Shown here one piece after another: positions 1 through 11,917 of a stretch of 64,000 nt of DNA; within the stretch, counting starts at the first letter, position 1, and every line of letters starts with the position of its first letter. The position numbers were made by a program, and so were the translations under genes. The notes under the pieces are model-generated. The model made no database searches. It was not told where the DNA came from and saw only the letters and a program-made list of their open reading frames with translations. This stretch comes from Membranipora membranacea (lineage: Eukaryota > Bryozoa > Gymnolaemata > Cheilostomatida > Membraniporidae): contig OU612066.1 in the NCBI GenBank assembly GCA_914767715.1, positions 20,434,283 to 20,498,282 on the forward strand, in the 5' to 3' direction.

Positions 1-170
1 GAAGAATGGACTCAATAAACTGTTTAGGTTGAATCTGAGGATCCAAGCTTATAAGTAAAGCATCATATGGAGAGGTACCATCAGATGACCATGTTTGTGA
101 TTCTAAATATCCCATATTGTGTGTAACAGGACCATATGTGCCAGAGGCCTGAAGTGTGTTTTTTCCAGCC

Positions 171-3100
171 TTACATAAAGTATTGAGATCCACCCATGTC
201 TAATTGAAAAAGTTAAGCCAGTTTCATAGGGTTACAGTCTAGGGACACTACCACACACAATCTAACTAAGTGGGAGCTTTTTAATAAGACCTAGTCAGTT
301 AGGAGAGTTATCAATAGGTGACATACCTATAGCTACCAGCACCAGACAAAGTGATAGTCCATATCTCCAATCAGGTTGGAATTTTCTAGGGAACAGGACG
401 CAGCTGAGCACTGCATTCAATATTCCTGAAAAACATTAAAAAAAGGTAGCGGTTGGAATGCAATGCAGGTTCAAGCATTACAATGTGTGGATAATATGCA
501 TCTGCATCAAGTGTATGATGCATTTGCATAATATGCATTGTGATTTGCCAACGACCTGACACCACGGTAGCAGTGCCCCTGAGGGAGAGACTGGGCTAGT
601 TTGTTCCTGGTTTTTTTAGCAAGTTGGCATGTGAGCTGAGAGCAGTGCGACTCACACTCTAAATCATAAGAACTTGTGCACTGAAAGCGTTTCAACGTTC
701 TTAATGTTGACAGTGGCATTTCCCACTAACCATCTTTAGGGATGGTCAAAAGATATGGAATCAGCTATCAGTGCGCAACAATAATGAATTAAGCTTAAAT
801 CTTACCAGTGAGACTTTGAGAGTATATTTTGACGATATTATCGAGTTTTTTTATCACTGCAGCGGTGACCAGGCCAGACATCGCGCCTAGCTGTACTGTA
901 GCCAATAGTAAGGCAGGTAACAAATTACTGGCTGTAAAAAAACAATCAGTTGCATTACAACAACATGATGAATAATAATTCAGTATCCACTTTGATGATG
1001 AACTTTAGCTCTTTATACATTAAGTCCAGCACCAACCACTTCCTTGTATAGGGGTACATTTCATTGAATGCGTTTGTGGGTGGGTGTGTGGGCGTCCCGT
1101 ATGGAAAAAAACTGGATAGCTGCTTTTCAAAAATTGACTGACATTTACCAGAGATGTGAAGTTTTGCTCAACGGTAAGCCTAATCTATGTGGTCCGAGTG
1201 TGAATTGGGAGAAATATTGGTAAAATAATTCTCTTTCCCTCCTATCCAGTGTCAGATGGTTTCAATCTATCGGCTATGTGCCCAAGATATTTTAAAGCAA
1301 AAATAATTAAGTAAACATGAGAAGTCAATTGCTCGACAGCAAGTGCCAAGTATTGAACAAGTGGACAATCGGGCATCTAAATTTGAGAAACAATAATAAC
1401 AATCTGCTCAACACTTACAGAACACAGTGTTAGCCTGGGTGGTGGTAGTGGTGGTAGATATAGCCTCAGATCCACTGGCTGGTGTGCTGACCGCTCCGGT
1501 AGAGGAGGGGTCAGGTGATCCCGACGTAGAGTAAATCTCGGCTGAGTAGAACACCAGCGAGAAGACTGATGAGTAAAGATAAAGCTGAAACTGCTGCTCT
1601 GAGAACGATCTCTTATTGTTTTTAAATAAATACTACAAAGAAATAACAATTGTTATGTACTTTAAAACATTTTTGTCTTTCTCTAATGCATGGAGCAAAT
1701 AACTTCATTTCATTTCAATGGTCACGGGAGAAAAAGTCAAAGCCTGAATAGAACAATAGCCATTACTTTCTCAATTATTATCTTCAAATATAGAGTACTT
1801 TTTATAGTATAGTTATTACCCTATATGAGGGCACATCTCCCGGAACAATGATAAGGTCCATATCGTAGCATTCCATGGTAATACATTATCCCCAGTTTAT
1901 TTTTGGCTGCATTGGAATTCAGCGTGACCTCCAAAATTATGTGCTTTGTGCTTAGCCAGACATCCACCATTATATAGCAATTGGGTCCATGACAAAACCA
2001 GATTGCAGCAAAATAATTGTACTATACTACATACTGCTATATGAACTATACTACAAATTGCTATATTCCAGAGAGCTACAATCTATATACTGACCTCCAT
2101 GACAATAGCCGCTGTGACAGAGAGTATAGACACAGTTCCAGCTATGACAAATGCCATCGGTTCTATATATATCCCCCCGCTGTCTCCGCTAAGTTTAGTT
2201 ACCACTATAGCAGCGCAGAGTAACAGCAGTGCAGACCACTGTAACGTCGTCACATGGCGCTTGAATAAAACTCTGAAAATAAAGTTTTAGGAATCCTTTA
2301 TCAATTTCAGCAACTCACATCGCTGTATTCAAGTTCATACATGCCTTTCTGCACTGTAAAAATTCTATCAGCTTAAAAATGGAAATTTAAGCCGGACACA
2401 CCTTCATTACACAAAATAAAGCATGTTTGAGTGTGTCACGAAATAACAATTTCTGGAATTTCCAATTTGATCTGGTCAAGAAAAAGTCAAAGGATCTCTT
2501 AGGCAATACAAGGATGGAGAATGTTGCATTGTGGGAATGGTTACAATATGGCCTGTTGATGTTTCTATGGAAATAACTAACATGTACATACAATATGCTG
2601 TTATTATGACCCTATTCCACAAAACTGTCAAAAATTCCTAATTTGATCTGGTCAATAATCACTCATAAAATCTCTTTGGAAATTCCAGGATGGAGAATGT
2701 TGAATTATGGGAATGCTTTAAATATGTATCTTCATCACTAGGGAAATAACCGACCTGTAGACACATGCAGTTATTATGACCCTACTCTGCGTTAGTATAC
2801 TCCATACAGCCGGTGTAGTATAGTGGAAAGCGTACAGGAATAAGTTATTGTTGATAGCGTATATTACGGAGGGCACCGCGAATAACAGCGATAGGGAAAT
2901 CTTCTGTATAGAGTTATCGTTGATCATCTGCACCATTATAAGGAAAAGTTTGAGTAGTTCTGTCGAGAAAACTATAAGTGTCTGCAAAGAAAAGATGAAA
3001 TATTACATTTTGTTACTGTTTTATATTTAGCGCAAAGCAACTGCTTAGTTGAGAAAGTGAGAGCGGCTTTTCCAAACATAGCACTTGCAGCCATGCATAG

Positions 3101-6100
3101 GTTGGCTCTTATCTTTGTAACAACAGTTGATGATAACCAGTCTTGGTCGATGCTTTGATGAAAGGGAGAGCCAGGTAGTCACTGAAACATGTGCTAGAAA
3201 GGTAATCTTGGTAGATAAATGTAATATTATAACAGTAAATGGTGTAGTTTAGCACTAAATGACAGCATTGTGGATAAGAATTTGAGAGAATGCATTCTCG
3301 AAGGACTCGCATACAAAGAAATGCTATTATCAAATTTGCCTGCGCTTTGGTCCCAGAAATCCGGCATTGGCTTACCAGAAAAAGTGGAGCAACTACAAAT
3401 GCAAGGAAATTGGGTCTAACATGTCCTAAAACTCGCGTATTGGTTGAGATACTGGGACTAAAACGACATCTTATCACATTATTGCAGTTCCCATTGTACG
3501 CAAGACAAGATACCAGCAGCCACTCCCAGGGTCTTTTTGATATTTCAAATTATTTATCACCTCAAAAAATATATGTTGAACTTTAACTAGGGTATAATTA
3601 GACCAAATTGCTCCTTTAAAAGGGTGGTAGTCATCAAACATTGGAGAACAGGTTTTGAGTGTAAAACTTTGTACAATTTAAACATTAATAGCCAGGTTTT
3701 CATTAGCAAAGCCTATTATTAACACAGGACTAAGATGTTCATGCGTGGATAGGGTAATGCCCCCCAACTATAAACCATGTTGAGGGAAGATTAGACATTC
3801 AAGCCTACCTGGTAATTAGGACATGGAGCATGACATACCATGCAATATCCAAATATTTCATGCAGCACGCTCTAGATATACATGCATCCAGTTACAAAAT
3901 AAGCAAGATAGTTAAAAAAGCAGGGTCAAGGTAAAACTCCATCAAGTTACCCTCTTGGTTTTCTTCATATGAGGTGGGGAGAGCACCACTAAAACACGTA
4001 ACATGTAGTGGAATTCCTAGGTTGTTAATTTAGATGAGAAAATAAAAGGCTCCGAGGCCCTCTCCTTGGGCCTGGCAGGCTCAAGATCGGATACAGGGTT
4101 GTTAAGTTAATTTTATCATATAATCTCCACGGGAGAAGTATTAGCATTGTCATGGTTGAGTAACTCTTCTCAACTGGAATGTAATCATTTGGAGGTGGGG
4201 GAGGGGTTATAAGCAGCGGATATGTCAACTACAGATGGTGGTAATGCGGAGCAGCTTTCTTATCAAAGCTGTTTAGCTTCAATTGAACCATAAACGAGCA
4301 ATTTACAAACCTTAACTTAGTCATGACCTAGGTTAATTAATTGCAAAGTCAACAAGGTTCATCACATGTATATTCCCTACAGGTTTTTATATCAATTTTA
4401 CAGCTATGTCTGTTATAGTAAAGATTGCAAGTAAGAAAACCAAAAAGGTGTCTCCTACAAATTAATATACCAACTGTTGGAGTTACCCTAAGTAGAGGGA
4501 TGGGACGGTCCTCTCTCTATCCCTCTATCCCTCTTCTTTGAGCCTTTGGCTACTTCTTGGTTTCTTCGGATGAGAATTTCATTAAGCCATGCTCATGCTT
4601 TTGATGCAGGGGATCGACTCAGGATTATGAACAATGAGTCATCATAAGGAGAGCTGTGGGCTTGGCTTTGGCCCACTGCCAGGTGCTATGTTCAGCAAGG
4701 AACTAATATTTTGTGATGTTACACCATCACCATCATTATACACCCAAATAAGTGTCCTTATAATATAAAAATCCGTCTGCCATTATAAAATGGTTGGTCT
4801 GAAGTGTGGTAGCAAGCAGAATACCATTTTTTTTTATCAGATTAGCAACATGGATAATTTGTGAAAGAACTCTTCAAGGTTGTTAACAAAAATGTTATCA
4901 TTTTGATAACATTGTTTTCCTTTCCAAAATGTACCTTACCACATCAACTAACAAAGAGGCCTGTATACCTAACCTCCTCTGGGGGTCTTTCAATAACAAT
5001 CACTTCACTCAAAGAGCTCACTCTTTTGCTCTTCCGATAAAGTAAATAGTTCTCAAATTGTTCACTGAGGAGATATATAGTTCCATGAAGCAGCGGGTGA
5101 TTTGGGAACAAGACCTATGCAAGGTCTCAATCATCTTATATAGCAATATTGGCAGTCATAAAACAAAATCCACCTCGGTTGATAGTAACGGTTTCGGTAC
5201 TCGTACTTCACACTCAGGGCAAGCTACAATTATGTCTGAACATACCTGTTTCACAGGGTACTGGTCATGATTGTAGTATTTGAGAGCATAGCTGCACATC
5301 ATTTTACTGAGATCTAAGGCTATAAATAGCAGTACATATAAGATTGTCTCCCTCCGAGATGTGACCTGAGAAAAAAATAGAATGAGATGGTGAGATTTGG
5401 AGGTGGCGCAATCGGTTAGCGCACTCGCTATTCACCTCCATGAGATGTGGGCTTGGGTGTTAATTATTATTGGTTTATCCAGCCCCTTAGCGTGTATATA
5501 CATCATGTATGTGGTGAAACAGTTTAACTGAGTTTGTTCAGCAATATAAGGCAAAGACTTGGAGACAAATGGAACAGATAGGAGGAGGGGTAGATTCATA
5601 TGCCCTGAACTTTTAAAGTTTGGTAGGCTATTGGTGGCATACATGGGAGGTCGGAACTATTGACGGTAGAGCAATAATAGGCATTTTACTGTTATCTTAC
5701 TGTCACCACACAGGCCTACCTCAACATATAATCTCATCCCGAATGCTGCGAGTAGCCTTTAACAATTTGATAACTCAAACACTACACTTAAAATTTGAAT
5801 TCCCCAAGTAGAGGCAATACAGGTATGTGGGGTGTGGTTGTCTACCCAAGTGAACCAGCTTGTAATCTGAGTTAGGTCTATAATTTGCGACGCTTCAAAA
5901 CCAGACTTGCCCTAACAAATAATTATGTCTGCCCCGTCTGTCAGAGGCGTGGAACGAAGTGTAGATATCTCTGAGATTTTTTTAGATTCTTGTGATGTTG
6001 CAACAAAATACATTATTAAATTGCGAAGCGTAGCAAGAAATAATCTCTTTTTCAACAAACTAATACCCAGTGAACAACCACTTTTCTTTCAACTCATATG

Positions 6101-7418
6101 AGCGTCCAAAGGCCTCACTCTTCTGCTGGAAGGTCTTGTGTAACAGAGAAATCAGGTTTCAGATGAGTCACATTAAACATGAAAATAACACACATCACCA
6201 CCAGCCACGATTGGTGGATTTCCAATTTTATACCACTAGGCCTATCCTCATACTCTACATTCATATTGAGGATGCTTTCCCTTCTATCCCAAGATTCTGG
6301 CTCTATTCATTTGACAAACCGAAAATGGTTCTGGTAGTAGTTGGATGTCCTAAATGATGTCTAGGATAACTCACAGTGCGAAAGAACTATTCCATTTTGC
6401 ACTCAAAGTTGGCCCAGACTGGTTAAGAAATCTGGGATGAGGGTGAAAGTAATCATTTTGGCTCAATATGAAGCGAACATAGCATAATTATATGTTGTAT
6501 GGTTATATACTTCAATCAGTTCAAGATTTATAATCTAGATTACTCAAATTAACTTGGCCAACTCGAGTCTCAATTAAAATTAATTTTAAACTTCCCAGCG
6601 CAAACCTCCTGCTGACTCGACGAAAGAGGGAGTAAGCCCACTAGCACTGTTATCTTCTAATTTATTGCGCCACTAAATTCGGATTTGCTTGCTTAGGACT
6701 ATTGAGTCACTTGGAGTGCTCTGAAGTAAATGCATGTCTCTAATTGAGAATCACTTACCTGTCGATCTAAGGTAATATTTCCAGGTTTGTGCTGACTCTG
6801 TTGCTCAGAAGTCTCAGTGTCGCCATCAGTGCCACTCATATCGACTCCCAGCTTAATCTGTCACAACGAAATCAGCTCAATATTTGATCAACAACATTAA
6901 ACATGAGGTGGCATAAGCTGACTCCCAGCTAAATCTGTCACCAAAAGCTCATCAATAATATCCAGACTAAACATGAAGTGCGCGTAGGCTGACAGATAAT
7001 GCAAGACTACTCAGCTTTAAATGCTGGCTAGATAAGATTGGTGCAAGTTTTGTAGTGGATATGTGATAAACATTTGAATGACCTTACCAATATACTGCAA
7101 ACACACTGATGACTGTCTAACTACATAACTGATAAGACACAAGAGTACTACAAACAGCAACTCTCATAACATAGCCTGCAATCAAATGGCTCAACTGCCT
7201 TTTATTTAGCCTTGAGTGGGAGTTCTGATTAGAATCAAGCGTGAGCTTTCACTCATGCTAAATCAGAAAAGGATTATTGAGCTGTGACATGCAATGTCAC
7301 TCATCACTCTTCCGCGCAGCTGGTCTCTATGTCTGAGTCCTACCTTTGGTAACAGTATGGCCACCTCAGAGTTTCGGGCCTCACTATTATTGTTGTTATT
7401 TTCAGGATAAGGCGCCAT
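171..7418 (-). CDS. Nucleotide-sugar transporter, SLC35A (A4/A5-like) family
   Basis: I assembled nine exons by eye: 7418-7344, 6857-6759, 5365-5246, 2981-2755, 2272-2095, 1632-1419, 931-806, 425-327 and 199-171. All junctions are GT-AG and keep one frame, giving about 388 residues. The protein would exchange nucleotide sugars across the Golgi or ER membrane. Family marks are the start of the membrane domain (LYVLLFIALDLSKMMCSYAL), YAINNNLF in exon 4, the FKRHVTTLQWSALLLL helix in exon 5 and GLVTAAVIKKLDNIVKIYSQ in exon 7, the family's typical late G-L-x-x-A-x-x-K-x-x-D-N-I motif. Human SLC35A5 is about 424 residues, so the size fits. Exon 6 carries a Ser/Thr-rich stretch of about 35 residues not usual for the core fold. 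An in-frame ATG in exon 2 (6840) is an alternative start. The short last exon is the least certain part. The substrate cannot be read from sequence. Confidence 0.85.
3031..5245. other. Large intron of the transporter gene
   Basis: This is intron 3 of the transporter gene (full span 2982-5245). Its short open frames on both strands lack splice support or family resemblance. I see no gene here. Confidence 0.5.
5395..5480 (+). repeat. tRNA-derived SINE fragment
   Basis: A tRNA-like head with an A-box (GGCGCAATCGGTTAGCGC at about 5405-5422) lies in the transporter intron just upstream of its exon 3 acceptor. It resembles the head of the SINE at 57.4 kb. No clear B-box follows, so it is a fragment. 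Confidence 0.45.
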
Positions 7419-9791
7419 GCCAATAAGTGGGGGTATTACTGATGTCTGTACAGCTTTATGTCGGAGTCGGTGTGAAGGTTTTGATGACTGTTAGCATGGT
7501 CATTACAGTTCTAGCTCCACATCCCTGTAAACAAAATGCAGATTTTTATGATGATCGGAGGAACTTTCAAATAAATGCTAGCAAGGCTAGCTTCACTAGG
7601 AGACAACTCCAAATTGACTCAAAAATAACATTTCAAGTATGAAATTAAGCCAAAGTTATCAAACGGGCTTTAGTAACCAATAACTGTACACAGAATGTTG
7701 GAAAAAAAACATAAAATGCGCCTGAGTTGACCGCAGTCCAGTACATGTGAAGCTGAGAAATTTGTTTTTAACTTCAGGCTTTAAGTTATTCCAGCCATAA
7801 AAATAATTTATCACCCAGAGGATTATGTTCTACACATACACCTGATGACATACTGTCCCTGATAATGGAGTGTAAGATGTAATCTTTAGCCGAAGGGATA
7901 AGCATCCAACAGTGTGAACACTGAATAAGTTGACATAGAAATGGAGGGTATTTGAATCTTTGAGTCTATTGCAGATATGAACTAATTATAAGATCTAATC
8001 CAGCATAGTTTTAACAGTGAGATGTAAAATTGCATTGTTCATTGTGGGAGGCATTGTTCATATTGTTGTTAGCTATTGTTACTACCTCTGCATCATTATT
8101 GAGACTAATAATAGCAAGGAGTAACTCTCTGATAATAGCATCAGTTCAGTTTTATTTTTAGGTGCAAGATACACAAATGCCACTATTTTGAAATCCCAGC
8201 AATTAATAAAGCTTAGAGAGGCCTATGAATACTTGGACAATATCCTCTGCAACAGTGAAACAGATATTTTGTGCAATAAATTTTACACTACAGCTGCTGT
8301 TACGTAGGCCTATGCATGCGGTCAGTACATATGAGTGTGGTGGGTTGAGTAAAGAGGTAGCTATAGGCGAGTGAAATTCCGCCTGTTTGCTTTATTTACC
8401 ACAACTGGCCTTAAATGTTAAACCTCAAATGTAAACTAAAATCTCAACAGGTTAAGCAATGAACTCATTGGTTTAAGGCTTGTAAACATCATTATGGCTA
8501 CATGTCAAAACATAAGATTAAAAATAGGAAGTGTCATTGACCCTTCCGATTTTTGAAACAAATGCCCAGTTCAAGGTTACGGCAACAGAAGCAATCGTCA
8601 CTAGATCAAAAGGACATGGTGGCGGTGCACAATGAACTCCCTCTCGGTCCTGTTGTCTTCATGAGGGACAGGGAGTTCATTGGCGTGAGCTCTTTGGTCA
8701 GAAATTGATGCTTATCGTCAGGTTCTCAATCAACCGTTGATCAGAATAATCGAATGACAAACATAACACACTGAGGTGAGTCTGCTTCAACACCTTGGTC
8801 TCTGGCAAATTTTCACTGGCCAATCAATCATTGCCCACTCCCTCTCTCTACCTAGTCTCAAGGAGCAACAGGAGTCCTAGCAAGCTAAACCTAATGTGAT
8901 CTTCAGCCATCGATTCAACACCCACATTGATTAGTAATTAGCTTGATCCAACCAAGGAGTTAGAGGTTCCCTCTAACTCCTTGATCCAACCAACCCCCCT
9001 GTCCCTGATGATCACAGACTTAGCTTCTAAAATATTCCTGTTTCTCAAAGAAGGTTGAAGAAAACACAACCAGAACAGAGTAAAACGAGCCTCACCTATT
9101 GTTGACAATGGAAACTGTAGATCCCGGTGTAAGAGATATTTGATTGGATGAATCACTCACTCATGTGTATAATCTTTGAGGACAGGTTTTCTTTGACCCA
9201 GCCCACTTTAGTATGTGATTCTTACAGATGGAAAATCATCTTGCTTATGGGCGGGCTACAAATAACCCCATTAGCTCATTACCAATGATGTCTCGTCCAA
9301 TCACATTCTGTGGATGTCATTGTTGGATTATTGAACTTTAAGTTGTGGCCACCTACCAAATAAGAGGACAACTCCGATTATGTTATTTAGCCAGGTTTAA
9401 TAGAAGTTTTAAAACATTATTATGCAAAAACGTAACAGCAGTGTTGTGTGGCTACACACATATCATAAATCATGTAAGTTGTGCTGATTTATTTATTCAA
9501 ACACAATAATAATGTTATAAATATCAACGATGACCTGTACTGAGGTGCACACATGGAACAATTAAAGCAGTGTTTTATTAGTGCCATTCTTCAGCCACTG
9601 AGTGCTGATTATTTACTTCTATGAAAGCAGAGTATGACAGTCATGTAAAATATTTCTGTAGCTCATCACATATTTTCAATGACGTGAGATTTTTATGACA
9701 GACAGAACGAAAATATAATGATGAACTGATAGGTTTCAGTTATTGAGTCAAATCAATGAAAAAATGAGTGTTTTAGTGGAAATCATTAATT
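7419..9791. other. Intergenic region with two short hairpins
   Basis: No exon could be supported between the transporter start and the small cysteine-rich gene. Two perfect short inverted repeats are present: 12-base arms at 8631-8642 and 8670-8681, and 14-base arms at 8953-8966 and 8970-8983 with a 3-base loop. Confidence 0.5.
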
Positions 9792-11196
9792 TTACCAATC
9801 AGGGTTAATAATATCAATCTCACAACACCATCCGTTTTGGAAGCGATAACAGTTTCCCTCGTTTGTGTTTGCTGAGCTGTACTCATAGCCGATTCTACAT
9901 ATCGTGTCCGGGCAGCAGTAGAGCTGGAAGAGTATCGCTGGTCTTACTCCGCCACCCAGTGGAATACAGCCCGGCTCGTTACTTCGGGAGACTTTGTAGT
10001 GAGTCGGGCATTGAAATCTGATCCCCTGGGCACCTGTACCAATTGAATGATGATTCATAAATTTTACCACAGACTGAGGCAAATGGTGTGTATGATTGTC
10101 AAATGAATGCTGTTACAGGTCTATTGGATTTTTTCCCACATTTAAAATTCCATCAATTAAATCTAATAACAGGATAACCGAGAGTCCTAATATCCTCCTG
10201 TTCCCTTTGGTACATATTATGATACACCTTGGCGCCTGTCTGTGCTCCCAACCCCCAGATTCTTGTCCCCCCTGGCCAGGGGCTGTCATGAATTTTGTTA
10301 ATTGAAACAAGAATAATCGAATACCACTGGAATAGTTAGTTACATAAGTTGCGTATACTTACTGGAATATGACGCTATGCAGAACAGAGCCATCAATGCA
10401 ATTTTTGTCAATCTGAAAGAAAAAAGAACAAAAGGACAATGAGAACAGTCAACTGCGAGTATGGTCCGGGTATTCGGATATTTGGAAGTTCTATAGTTTC
10501 TGAATCTGTTTTTACTTTCAGATAAATACCTAGTAAAACAATTTTTCTACTATGACAATAATATATAAAAACCATCACAGTGCAAGCAAAGAGTGCTTTT
10601 CTGTTTAAGTCATGAATTAAAAATTGAATCACAAGGCTTTGGCAAGCTTATAGTAATAAGTGTGTAATGGGTAGTACAACTGTACGACTAAGCAACCAAA
10701 GCTGATACTCTGACCCACAATACTTGCACCCCTAGAGCCTAATGCGCAGTCATACATATCGGTCCTTCCAAAAACTTATCATCAATCATGCTTTTGCATT
10801 GCATTGCATTGATTTGCGGCTGCTAACATGTATCAGCAGCAACTCTGAATATAAATAAATCTGATCAATTTTTGTGTGTACCAGGGAGTTTGGGATATCT
10901 TAAACCCGTATTATACAAGCTGCACCAAGATGAGAGTTTTTATGATCATGGCAGCAGCTGGCATAATGGTGTTAAATTGTATCACAATCTAAGCTAATAT
11001 GTTTTGATATTGAATGTAATAATGCATATTTGATAGTTATGCATTTATTGCCAAGACGCTTTGGAGGTATCAATAATAAGAAATGCGCATGTTTTTAATA
11101 TTATTTAATAAATAAGAATTTTGCCATAAACAAATAAAATAATGCAAAAGGTTGCATGAAAGTACAATATAATGAAAAATCTCACCTAATTCTCAT
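9792..11196 (-). CDS. Small secreted cysteine-rich protein, unknown family
   Basis: Three exons, 11196-11186, 10412-10363 and 10033-9792, join in frame to a 100-residue protein. Residues 1-20 (MRIRLTKIALMALFCIASYS) form a signal peptide, split across exons 1 and 2. The mature part is about 80 residues with eight cysteines in the order C, C, CC, C, C, CC, and ends at a TAA. An even cysteine number and two CC pairs suggest a disulfide-bonded extracellular peptide or small domain. I do not recognise the family. It is not an ShK module: spacing differs and the usual C-x2-C ending is absent. It lies just downstream of the ShK/pseudo-protease gene on the same strand. The short first coding exon (11 bases) is supported by frame, signal peptide and splice sites, but not by independent data. 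Confidence 0.7.
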
Positions 11197-11718
11197 GTTG
11201 TCGGACGTAAGGTTCCAAGAGTGCCAACGCTCAAACTGTCAGTCTCAACTCTCTTCGTTGCTTTGGATATCTACAGTGGTGTTTTCGTATTTTGTCAAGG
11301 TTATCAAATGATTCGGCGTCTTTTGTCTGTATCTTATTCAAAATGAGATAAGACACAATGTCTAAAGCCCAGTTAAATATAGGTCATTTGTGTCGGCTTA
11401 GAAATAATAAATGCCGTTTGAACAGCCTTTCGACTTATAGTGAGATTGCATCTAGATGAATGTGGCAAGGAGCGCCTAACCCCCAATAATCTGTAAATAA
11501 GCATGTTGTTATTATTATTATCGAAGGAAAATAGCCAAGTCATATTATGGGTTTCCATATTGATGTAGAACAAATTATATGATTCTTTTTTAATAACTGG
11601 GTTTTGAAAGATTTAAGGAAATGGGCGGGTTTTCCAAGACAAATTATGTAATGCTTTCAAAATGACAGGGTTGTGAGAGGGAATGAACATTTTAGTCTTT
11701 GGTGGCAGTCTTGTGTTA

Positions 11719-11724
11719 TTTATT
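11719..11724 (-). terminator. Candidate poly(A) signal AATAAA
   Basis: AATAAA on the minus strand, about 195 bases downstream of the stop of the ShK/pseudo-protease gene. It is a plausible 3' end signal, but such hexamers are common in AT-rich DNA. Confidence 0.35.
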
Positions 11725-11917
11725 CCAGTTCATCTAAATTAAAATAGAACCTGTAGTGTAATTGAATGGAGTAATGACAAATTGAAGCTAGCACAAGAAG
11801 GCGATAAAAAAAAACAAAAAGCATGGTATGTATATATATATATATGATATCATACAAGAGGAAGGATAATAAGTAATAGTAACGACAAGAGTAACTGTCA
11901 CAGCTGCTCTTTCAAAC

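Noticed and set aside
1-192. Open minus-strand frame of about 64 codons at the window edge (beginning WVDLNTLCKAGKNTLQ)
   Set aside because: It is not in phase with the transporter donor at 327 and has no recognisable motif. In phase, the last exon stops at 171. It is probably 3' UTR, though an exon of a further gene cannot be excluded.
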